Shown here in pieces: positions 1 to 5,056 of a stretch of DNA of 9,227 nt (its first letter is position 1; each line of letters begins with the position of its first letter). The notes under the pieces are model-generated. The model had not been told where the DNA came from. It saw only the letters and a list, made by a program, of their open reading frames with translations, and ran no database searches. This DNA comes from Bradyrhizobiaceae bacterium (GTDB lineage: Bacteria > Pseudomonadota > Alphaproteobacteria > Rhizobiales > Xanthobacteraceae). The position numbers and the translations under genes were made by a program. The stretch is from contig JAEULX010000189.1 in NCBI GenBank assembly GCA_016793685.1, positions 1 to 9,227 on the forward strand, in the 5' to 3' direction.

Positions 1-608
1 TGATTGCCGGAGCCGAGCGTGCCCATTTCGCGCGCCTGCCGGTGCTTGGCGCGCGCGGAGACGCAGCCCGGGCGGGCGCCCGCCATCGTGCCGCCTTCCT
101 CGATGCGCGCGAGGTCGGCCGCCTCCCCATACCCGCGCGCGATCGCCCAGGCCGCGCCGCCCGCGAGCATCTCGTCCATCTCGGCTTCATCGAGGGTGAT
201 CGCGCCTTCGCTGCCGACGCCGGCCGGGATATCGCGGCAGAGCTGATCGGCCAGCGCTTTTTGGACGGGAGCAATATCGGGCGCAGCCAGCCCCGTGAGC
301 ATCGTGCGCACGCCGCAGGAAATATCGAAGCCGACCCCGCCAGCTGAAACCACCCCGCCGTCGTCAGGATCGAACGCCGCCACCCCGCCGATGGGAAACC
401 CGTAGCCCCAGTGGGCGTCGGGCATGGCGTAAGCGCCCTTCACGATGCCGGGGAGCTTGGCGACGTTCGTCGCCTGCTCGTAAACCTTATCGTCCATCGC
501 GCGGATGAGTTCCTCATCCGCAAAGATGATGGCCGGCACCCGCATGCCGGCGACCTTCTCAATCCGCCATGCGGTTTCGTCGATTCGGGTGAACCGTGCG
601 GGGTCCAT
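1..608 (-). CDS. rtcB: RNA-splicing ligase RtcB, C-terminus cut by window edge
   Basis: GTP- and Mn(II)-dependent RNA ligase that joins 2',3'-cyclic phosphate (or 3'-phosphate) ends to 5'-OH ends in RNA repair. The first 202 residues are visible; the family is usually about 400-480 residues, so roughly half is missing. Signature segments: MPDAHWGYGFPIGG at 62-75, GGVGFDISCGVR at 90-101 with metal ligands D95 and C98, and GTLGSGN at 196-202, where the window ends just before the expected catalytic/metal His. These positions match the numbering I recall for the Pyrococcus enzyme. The ATG at 608 is the first possible start after the archease stop and is preceded by AAGGGCG. It lies 24 bp downstream of the archease gene, so the two are almost certainly co-transcribed. 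Family assignment is secure; whether the missing half is intact cannot be seen. Confidence 0.96.
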   Translation of the reverse strand, partial: MDPARFTRIDETAWRIEKVAGMRVPAIIFADEELIRAMDDKVYEQATNVAKLPGIVKGAYAMPDAHWGYGFPIGGVAAFDPDDGGVVSAGGVGFDISCGVRTMLTGLAAPDIAPVQKALADQLCRDIPAGVGSEGAITLDEAEMDEMLAGGAAWAIARGYGEAADLARIEEGGTMAGARPGCVSARAKHRQAREMGTLGSGN

Positions 609-632
609 CGCCCTTCGCGAGCGCCCGCGCGC

Positions 633-1100
633 TCAGACGTCGACGACGCAGCCAGCCGTCCACCGCCCCGCCGAGTCGCGGGACACCTTGAGCTCGGTGA
701 GCGTCGCCGCCTTCGGCTCACAGGCCGGCTTATGACGCGGCTGGACGCTCTCGCCCCATGCCGTCCCGTAAAGCCGCCGCCCCCGGATGGTAACCGAAAA
801 CCGTCCGAACAGCATGCGGCGCGCCGCCATCTCATAGATGACCGCGTCGAGCCACTCGACCAGAAGGAGCTCGTTGTCCGGCGCTTCGCAGACGACCGTG
901 ACGGCGATCTTCGGCACGACCGGCACGTCGGTGACGACGGCCGCGAGCGCGAGCGCCGCCTGCTCGAAAGCTTCTTCGAGGCTCGGCCCATATCCGCGCA
1001 CGCCGATATCGGCCTCGTGAGCGAAATGCTCCCATCCCAGACCGGTGACGGGGGCCTTTCGGGCTAATTCCACACTTTGCACGCTTGCCAAATTCGTCAT
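633..1100 (-). CDS. Archease (RtcB activator)
   Basis: Archease stimulates RtcB guanylylation and turnover. The 155-residue product has the family core: WEHFAHEADIGVRGYG at 23-38 with the conserved metal-binding Asp at D31, a central region VVCEAPDNELLLVEWLDAVI, and a C-terminus ending CVVDV with the penultimate Asp (D154) typical of the archease metal site. The ATG at 1100 was chosen because it is preceded by a strong GAGAGGGGAT Shine-Dalgarno; an upstream in-frame start at 1172 would run through the hairpin leader and add residues not typical of the family. Even so there are about 20 residues before the conserved core. Transcribed ahead of rtcB and in the same reading frame, separated only by TGA and eight sense codons. 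High confidence in the family from sequence and neighbour together. Confidence 0.93.
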   Translation of the reverse strand: MTNLASVQSVELARKAPVTGLGWEHFAHEADIGVRGYGPSLEEAFEQAALALAAVVTDVPVVPKIAVTVVCEAPDNELLLVEWLDAVIYEMAARRMLFGRFSVTIRGRRLYGTAWGESVQPRHKPACEPKAATLTELKVSRDSAGRWTAGCVVDV

Positions 1101-1129
1101 TATCCCCTCTCTCGCAATACCTTCTCGCC

Positions 1130-1147
1130 CCGGGCGACTCCGCCCGG
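1130..1147 (-). other. Hairpin in archease 5' leader
   Basis: Perfect 7-bp GC inverted repeat (CCGGGCG / CGCCCGG) with a 4-nt loop, ending 29 bp upstream of the archease start codon. No T-run follows, so it does not look like an intrinsic terminator. It could be an mRNA leader structure or a remnant terminator of the upstream gene. Confidence 0.4.
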
Positions 1148-1157
1148 ACGCATGTCC

Positions 1158-1183
1158 AATTCCCACTTGCAATTTCCACTTGC
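1158..1183. repeat. 13-bp tandem direct repeat upstream of archease
   Basis: AATTCCCACTTGC (1158-1170) is followed immediately by AATTTCCACTTGC (1171-1183), with one mismatch in 13 positions. It lies 58-83 bp upstream of the archease start in otherwise GC-rich DNA. The spacing of slightly more than one helical turn fits a tandem protein-binding site; no known motif is recognised. Confidence 0.5.
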
Positions 1184-1190
1184 CATTCCG

Positions 1191-1212
1191 CCGCGGGGGA
1201 CTCTCTCCGCGG
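1191..1212. terminator. Hairpin just after the 80-residue gene, possible terminator
   Basis: CCGCGG arms at 1191-1196 and 1207-1212; read on the plus strand, G-U pairs extend the stem to 9 bp with an ACTC loop. It starts 3 bp beyond the stop codon (1218-1216) of the minus-strand small gene. There is no T-run on either side, so termination is a weak inference from position. The wider 1101-1215 spacer holds no other coding signal. Confidence 0.3.
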
Positions 1213-1215
1213 AAT

Positions 1216-1458
1216 TCATTGCGACTCAGGACGAGGCTGCTTGGCCGATGCCCCGCGAGAGGCCGGATGCGACCAGAAGTCCTGCGACTGTGCGGTGAGC
1301 GCGTCGAAACCCGCCATCAGGCTCGTCCGCACGGCCTCGAATCGTTCCTTGATCTGATCGAAGCCCGACGCGGCGGCCAGCTTGACGCCCTCCGGAACAT
1401 CGATCGGCGGCGGGCGAAAGGACGTCTCAGCAGTCGCGTCGATGCGCTCTGAGTTCAT
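1216..1458 (-). CDS. Small 80-residue hypothetical protein, weakly phasin-like
   Basis: Not firmly recognised. The start is well supported: GGAGGTGG lies a few bases before the ATG at 1458, one of the best Shine-Dalgarno sequences in the window. The protein has a polar N-terminus (MNSERIDATAETSFRPPP), then a predicted amphipathic helix spanning about residues 20-66 (from VPEGVKLAAASGF through FDALTAQSQDFW), and a basic, proline-containing tail. There is no signal peptide and no membrane segment. The VPEGVK...FDQIKERFEAVR...AGFDAL pattern is reminiscent of phasin-family helices (PHA granule surface proteins), but at 80 residues it is shorter than most phasins and the similarity is a visual impression only. 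It lies 48 bp downstream of fixK on the same strand and may be co-transcribed or have its own leader; hairpins flank it on both sides. Confidence 0.7.
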   Translation of the reverse strand: MNSERIDATAETSFRPPPIDVPEGVKLAAASGFDQIKERFEAVRTSLMAGFDALTAQSQDFWSHPASRGASAKQPRPESQ

Positions 1459-1470
1459 GTCCCACCTCCA

Positions 1471-1502
1471 TGCGCCGACAAATTCCGGAGCCGGTCGGCG
1501 CA
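1471..1502 (-). other. 9-bp inverted repeat between fixK and the small gene
   Basis: Perfect arms TGCGCCGAC (1471-1479) and GTCGGCGCA (1494-1502) with a 14-nt loop. On the minus strand the hairpin begins 4 nt after the fixK stop codon and ends just before the Shine-Dalgarno of the 80-residue gene. No T-run follows. Candidate roles are 3'-end stabilisation of fixK mRNA, an attenuator or processing site, or an operator. Confidence 0.5.
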
Positions 1503-1506
1503 GATA

Positions 1507-2196
1507 TCAGGCGTGCAGCCGCTTCAGAGCCTTACGATTGGTCAGCACTATACGCCTGCACGTTGGCACTGAGATGGCAGCGGCTGTTTCGAGTTGCGTG
1601 AGCGTGCGGGAGATCGTCTCGATCGTCAGGCCGAGATAGTCGGCAATGTCCTGGCGCGACATCGGCAGGTCGATCACATCGGCTTCCGCCATGCGCTCCG
1701 CCATCTCGAGGAGGAAGCAGGCGACTCGCTCCTGCGCGCTGCGAATCAGGAGCAGCATGTGCTCCTGCACGCGCTGCAATTCCTGCGCGGTCAACGTCCA
1801 AAGCAGGTGCGCGACCTTGTGGTCGGTCTCGGCCAGCGCGATCAGCGCGCTGCGCTTGACCACGAGAAGCGAGGATTTGCCGATCGCCTCCGCCGAGTAG
1901 TGGTGAGCATCGCCCACCCCGAGGCCGAACACTTCGCCGGGCAAATAGAACGCGCCGATCTGACGCCTTCCGTCGTTGAGAACCTTGTAGGTGCGGGCGG
2001 CGCCGGAAACGACCTGATACACGTACTCGGCAGGCTCGCCGTCGCCGAAAATCTCCTCGTTGCGCGTGTAGGAGACGGGAACGCCCAAGGCCTCGAATGC
2101 GCTCAAACCTGAGCGGCCGGAGTCGGGAGCAGTCCACTGGCGCAACGGCTTGGCCGGATGGCTCAGGCTGATGGTTTGTGCATTTTGCATCAGCAT
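1507..2196 (-). CDS. fixK: FixK-type CRP/FNR transcriptional regulator
   Basis: Transcription factor for microaerobic genes (high-affinity oxidase, heme, nitrogen-fixation functions in relatives). 229 residues: cyclic-nucleotide-binding-like beta-roll at about 40-120 (DGEPAEYVYQVVSG, GRRQIGAFYLPGEVFG), dimerisation helix at about 128-165, and a winged helix-turn-helix at about 176-225 with MSRQDIADYLGLTIETISR. The recognition-helix signature ExxSR (E193, S196, R197) predicts TTGA-N6-TCAA sites. There is no N-terminal cysteine cluster, so it is FixK-like rather than an Fe-S FNR/FnrN. The only cysteines are C160 and C213. The ATG at 2196 is preceded by AAGGCGGAG at good spacing; M3 at 2190 is the alternative. 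Divergent from fixLJ, which in rhizobia controls fixK transcription. Exact orthology (fixK, fixK2) is not proven. Confidence 0.92.
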   Translation of the reverse strand: MLMQNAQTISLSHPAKPLRQWTAPDSGRSGLSAFEALGVPVSYTRNEEIFGDGEPAEYVYQVVSGAARTYKVLNDGRRQIGAFYLPGEVFGLGVGDAHHYSAEAIGKSSLLVVKRSALIALAETDHKVAHLLWTLTAQELQRVQEHMLLLIRSAQERVACFLLEMAERMAEADVIDLPMSRQDIADYLGLTIETISRTLTQLETAAAISVPTCRRIVLTNRKALKRLHA

Positions 2197-2226
2197 GGCT
2201 TACGCTCCGCCTTTATATTGTTACGA

Positions 2227-2245
2227 CCATAAGCTCAGGTTATGG
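2227..2245. promoter_or_regulatory. CCATAA-N7-TTATGG palindrome in the fixK-fixL intergenic region
   Basis: Perfect 6-bp arms with a 7-bp spacer inside the 111-bp divergent promoter region, 31-49 bp upstream of the fixK start and 63-81 bp upstream of fixL. AT-rich arms in GC-rich surroundings suggest a dimeric regulator site. It does not match the FixK/FNR box. Which factor binds is unknown. Confidence 0.45.
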
Positions 2246-2279
2246 GCGCAGAGCGGCTGCGAAAACTCGTGTTGTGTCC

Positions 2280-2287
2280 CTAAGTAA
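2280..2287. promoter_or_regulatory. Possible FixJ-binding motif
   Basis: CTAAGTAA (on the fixK strand TTACTTAG) resembles the GTA(A/C)GTA-type FixJ motif that I recall from Sinorhizobium, with mismatches at the ends. It lies about 85 bp upstream of the fixK start codon, reasonable for an activator site in front of fixK. Short and degenerate, so weak. Confidence 0.25.
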
Positions 2288-2293
2288 ACCCCC

Positions 2294-2298
2294 GGAGG
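2294..2298 (+). promoter_or_regulatory. Shine-Dalgarno that decides the fixL TTG start
   Basis: GGAGG ends 9 bp before TTG at 2308. The next in-frame ATG at 2335 (residue 10) has no comparable ribosome-binding site, so the TTG is preferred. Confidence 0.7.
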
Positions 2299-2307
2299 TG
2301 CGGACCT

Positions 2308-3855
2308 TTGGCGTCAAAAACGGGAACATCGGGAATGCCGCTTCGCGACCCTCGGACCGGTTTTGCGCGACTTTCCGGCCTTGTCGCGCCGATCAACGAA
2401 CGTGTGCTCTGGTACATCGCCGCCGTCGTGCTCACGATCGGCGGCTTCACGCTTCACCTGGTCGTTACCCCGCTCAGGACCGCTCAAGCCGATTTGATCT
2501 TCATGGTGCCTGCCATCCTGGTCACCGGAGCCTTGGGGGGACTGGGACCCGGTCTCTTGGCGACCGCGCTCTGTATCGTTCTGGATTTGCTGTCGCCCAC
2601 CACGCCGACCGCTTATTTCGGGTCGCATCTGGCGACGGCCGGCGCTTTCGGAGTGATCGGTATCGGCATCGCCCTGTTCGGCGAGCGGCTGCGCTTCGCC
2701 CGCATGAACGCGGCAGCGCGAACCCAGGACCTGCTGTCGCGCGAAGCGCATCTGCAGTCGCTGCTCGCCACCGTGCCCGAAGCGGTCGTCATCATTGATG
2801 AGAACGGCGTCATCCAGTCGTTCAGCAGCTCGGCCGAACGGCTGTTCGGCTATTCCGCAGCCGAGGTGATCGGGCAGAACGTGCGCATCCTCATGCCCTC
2901 GCCTGAGCGCGAAGCGCACGACGGCTATATCCGCCGCTATCTGCAGACGGGGCAGCGCCACATCATCGGCATCGGACGGGTCGCCGTCGGCGAGCGCAAG
3001 GACGGCGCGACGTTTCCCATCGACCTGTCGATCGCCGAAATCATCTCCGGCGGCCAGCGATATTTCACCGGCTATGTGCGTGACCTTACCGAGCATCAGG
3101 AAACGCAGCAGCGGCTCGAGCAGATGCAGTCCGAACTCGTCCATATTTCGCGCCTGACCGCTATGGGCGAGATGGCCTCGGCGCTCGCCCATGAGCTGAA
3201 CCAGCCGCTTTCGGCGATCGCCAACTACCTCACCGGGTCACGCCGGCTGCTTACGGACGCGTCCGAGGAGAATTTGCGTCTCGTCCGCACCGCAATCGAC
3301 ACGGCGGTCGAGCAATCGCTGCGCGCCGGCCAGATCATCCGCCGCCTGCGCGATTTCGTGGCGCATCGCGAGCCCGAGAAGCGGATCGAGAGCCTGCGCA
3401 AACTGATCGAGGAAGCGAGCGCGCTGGCGCTGGTCGGCGCCAAAGAGCTCGGCATTCGCGTGCGCCTGCGCTTCGAGCCGGCGATTGATCGCGTGATCGT
3501 CGACAAGGTGCAAATCCAACAGGTCATGCTCAACCTGATGCGCAACGCCATCGAGGCGATGGAGACCTCGGACCGCCGCGAGCTGAGCGTCACCACCGCG
3601 ATCGGCCCGGAGGGAGCCGCGCTTATCGAGGTTGCCGACACCGGGTGCGGAATTTCCTCGGAAATGGCCGACCAGCTTTTCCTGCCCTTCGCCACGACCA
3701 AGGTGCACGGAATGGGCATCGGGCTGTCGATCTCGCGAACCATCATCGAGGGTCACGAGGGCCGCATCTGGGCGGAACCGAACCCTGGCGGAGGCACGGC
3801 GTTTCGGTTTACATTGCAAGCCTTGGTGGACGAGGAGCTCGGCGATGTCGGCTGA
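2308..3855 (+). CDS. fixL: Oxygen-sensing heme-PAS histidine kinase FixL
   Basis: Membrane sensor kinase that loses O2 from a PAS-bound heme under low oxygen and phosphorylates FixJ. 515 residues: a hydrophobic N-terminus with about four membrane helices (roughly 33-52, 61-77, 79-96, 106-124, resembling a DUF4118-type module), then PAS at about 150-262, a histidine kinase dimerisation domain from about 280, and an ATPase domain to about 505. The heme pocket is intact: H204 (proximal ligand), R210, H218 and R224 match His200, Arg206, His214 and Arg220 of Bradyrhizobium FixL, within the HIIGIGR and RKDG..FPIDLS.AE context. Kinase motifs: phospho-acceptor H295 in AHELNQP, N-box N413, G1 DTGCGIS at 444-450, FLPFATTK at 458-465, GMGIGLS at 468-474. 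TTG start with a good ribosome-binding site. The 3' end overlaps fixJ by 11 bp, implying translational coupling. Confidence 0.97.
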   Translation: MASKTGTSGMPLRDPRTGFARLSGLVAPINERVLWYIAAVVLTIGGFTLHLVVTPLRTAQADLIFMVPAILVTGALGGLGPGLLATALCIVLDLLSPTTPTAYFGSHLATAGAFGVIGIGIALFGERLRFARMNAAARTQDLLSREAHLQSLLATVPEAVVIIDENGVIQSFSSSAERLFGYSAAEVIGQNVRILMPSPEREAHDGYIRRYLQTGQRHIIGIGRVAVGERKDGATFPIDLSIAEIISGGQRYFTGYVRDLTEHQETQQRLEQMQSELVHISRLTAMGEMASALAHELNQPLSAIANYLTGSRRLLTDASEENLRLVRTAIDTAVEQSLRAGQIIRRLRDFVAHREPEKRIESLRKLIEEASALALVGAKELGIRVRLRFEPAIDRVIVDKVQIQQVMLNLMRNAIEAMETSDRRELSVTTAIGPEGAALIEVADTGCGISSEMADQLFLPFATTKVHGMGIGLSISRTIIEGHEGRIWAEPNPGGGTAFRFTLQALVDEELGDVG

Positions 3856-4489
3856 CCCGGTCGTTCATGTCATCGACGACGACGAGGCAGTCCGGCGGTC
3901 GCTCGATTTCCTGTTGCAGAGCGCGCATTTCAAGACGCGGACCTACGAGAACGCCCTCGCCTTCCTCAACGCGCTCCCCGACATTCCTTCCGGCTGCGTC
4001 GTCACCGACGTGAAGATGCCCGAAATGAGCGGCGTCGAGCTGTTGCGCCACCTGCGCCACAAGAACCTGCGCATGCCTGTCATTATCATCACTGGACATG
4101 CCGACGTTCCGATGGCCGTCGAAGCGATGAAAAGCGGGGCCGCCGATTTTCTGGAAAAGCCGTTCGACGACGAGGTGCTGCTCACCGCCGTCAGATCGGC
4201 GCTGGCCTCGGCCGAAGACGTCTCGCAGCGGGAAATCGAACGCACGGAGCTGCAGCAGCGCTTCGCCACGCTGTCGAAGCGCGAGCGTGAGGTGCTGCAA
4301 GGGCTTGTAGCGGGAAAACCGAACAAGACCATCGCGTTTGACCTCGGCATCAGCCCGCGCACGGTAGAGATATACCGCGCCAATGTCATGACCAAGATGC
4401 GTGCGGTCAGCCTGTCCGAACTGGTGCGCATGACCCTGATCGCCGGATTCCCGACCGAACAAGGGACCGAGACGCGGCCGGTGATGTAA
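3845..4489 (+). CDS. fixJ: Response regulator FixJ
   Basis: Partner of FixL; when phosphorylated it dimerises and activates fixK-type promoters. 214 residues: receiver domain at 1-125 with acidic pocket D11/D12, phospho-acceptor D55 in TDVKMPEMSG, T83 and K105 (LEKPF); linker at about 126-140; LuxR/NarL-type helix-turn-helix at about 141-205 with LSKREREVLQGLVAGKPNKT and the ISPRTVEIYRANVMTKM recognition region. Length matches the family (about 205 residues). The ATG at 3845 lies inside the end of fixL and has GAGGAG 7 bp upstream; longer in-frame starts would add residues read from the fixL frame and have no domain support. No key residue is missing. Confidence 0.97.
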   Translation: MSADPVVHVIDDDEAVRRSLDFLLQSAHFKTRTYENALAFLNALPDIPSGCVVTDVKMPEMSGVELLRHLRHKNLRMPVIIITGHADVPMAVEAMKSGAADFLEKPFDDEVLLTAVRSALASAEDVSQREIERTELQQRFATLSKREREVLQGLVAGKPNKTIAFDLGISPRTVEIYRANVMTKMRAVSLSELVRMTLIAGFPTEQGTETRPVM

Positions 4490-4511
4490 TTGTCGCACCG
4501 GGCACTTTTTT
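4478..4511 (+). terminator. Terminator-like hairpin plus T-run at the end of fixJ
   Basis: Arms CCGGTG (4478-4483) and CACCGG (4496-4501) enclose a 12-nt loop that contains the fixJ stop codon. After four bases there are six T (4506-4511). The long loop and short stem make it a modest terminator. The last two T overlap the first bases of the FixK box that follows. Confidence 0.45.
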
Positions 4512-4523
4512 GAGCCGCATCAA
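4510..4523 (+). promoter_or_regulatory. FixK/FNR-type binding site upstream of the receiver gene
   Basis: TTGAG-CCGC-ATCAA fits the TTGA-N6-TCAA core and differs from the ideal TTGAT-N4-ATCAA at one position. Its centre is about 108 bp upstream of the receiver start; class II activation at -41.5 would put transcription start near 4558 and leave a leader of about 67 nt. It is the only clear site of this kind I found in the window. The rest of 4524-4624 holds no convincing gene. Confidence 0.7.
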
Positions 4524-4624
4524 GGTTTTTCCGCCGCCATGGCGTTTGCTGGCCGGCGATAGCGGGCAGGGCGCAAGCGCGATGTCCGCTCCCCTCCTGA
4601 ACTGGTTTCGTCAAGGCCCAGACC

Positions 4625-5041
4625 ATGGCCATGGCGTGCGATGGACAAAACATAGCCCTGACGCCGACGACGATCATCGTGGTCGAGCACGACGCCGGCG
4701 TGCGCCGGTCGTTGCAATTTGCGCTTGCCGCTGAGGGCTTCGCGGTGCGCACCTATGCGCGCGGCAACGACATGCTCGGCGCTTCGGCGCCGCCCGATCA
4801 TGGTTGCGTGGTCGTCGACTACGACCTTCCCGACATGACCGGGCTCGATCTGCTGGCGCTCCTGCGCACCCGGCACGTGATGCTGCCGGCGATCCTGATC
4901 ACGACAAACCCCACCGCCACCTTGCGCCGGCGCGCAGAGGAAGCCGGCGTGCCGATGCTCGAGAAGCCGCTGCTCGGCGATAGCCTCATCACAGGCATAG
5001 CCGCGGCGCTCACGCGATCGGCGGAGCGCCGCCGGCCTTGA
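4625..5041 (+). CDS. Stand-alone receiver-domain response regulator (FixJ-like receiver)
   Basis: 138 residues consisting of one CheY/FixJ-type receiver and no output domain. Phospho-acceptor D65 lies in VVDYDLPDMTG, followed by T93/T94 at the end of strand 4 and K114 in LEKPL; helix 1 (AGVRRSLQFAL) resembles FixJ (EAVRRSLDFLL), suggesting origin by duplication. The Mg pocket is unusual: aligned on the shared VRRSL, FixJ D11-D12 correspond to E21-H22 here, with D23 next. The ATG at 4625 has AAGG 8 bp upstream; M3 at 4631 is an alternative. Placed after fixJ behind a terminator-like element and a FixK box, so probably its own microaerobically induced transcript. Plausible roles: phosphate sink or feedback modulator of FixLJ. 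Function not established from sequence. Confidence 0.88.
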   Translation: MAMACDGQNIALTPTTIIVVEHDAGVRRSLQFALAAEGFAVRTYARGNDMLGASAPPDHGCVVVDYDLPDMTGLDLLALLRTRHVMLPAILITTNPTATLRRRAEEAGVPMLEKPLLGDSLITGIAAALTRSAERRRP

Positions 5042-5056
5042 GGCGAACGGGCCGGC
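5031..5056. terminator. Bidirectional hairpin between convergent genes
   Basis: Perfect 7-bp arms GCCGGCC (5031-5037) and GGCCGGC (5050-5056) with a 12-nt loop. The receiver stop codon lies at the loop and the deaminase stop codon directly adjoins the right arm. No T-run, but position and symmetry suit a shared terminator for the two convergent genes, which are only 15 bp apart. Confidence 0.5.

Noticed and set aside
411..1067. Long plus-strand open frame of 218 residues opposite archease and rtcB
   Set aside because: It is the antisense shadow of two firmly identified genes, with an Arg/His/Asp-rich composition typical of GC-rich antisense frames.
1158..1184. Possible sigma-54 promoter on the minus strand (TGGCA ... 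TTGC) ahead of archease
   Set aside because: The GG and GC dinucleotides are 12 bp apart instead of the required 10, and a second candidate with correct spacing matches the -24 element poorly.
1349..1362. TTGATCTGATCGAA, FNR-box-like
   Set aside because: The right half does not match ATCAA and it lies inside the coding region of the 80-residue gene.
2209..2220. TATAAA just upstream of fixK as a -10 element
   Set aside because: A start about 7 bp downstream would fall in the Shine-Dalgarno, leaving it outside or at the very end of the transcript.
2314..3192. 292-residue minus-strand open frame opposite fixL
   Set aside because: It is antisense to the intact fixL and has no recognisable domain.
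4510..4734. 74-residue plus-strand frame from the FixK box into the receiver gene
   Set aside because: It starts inside the binding site, has no ribosome-binding site and mostly overlaps the receiver gene out of frame.
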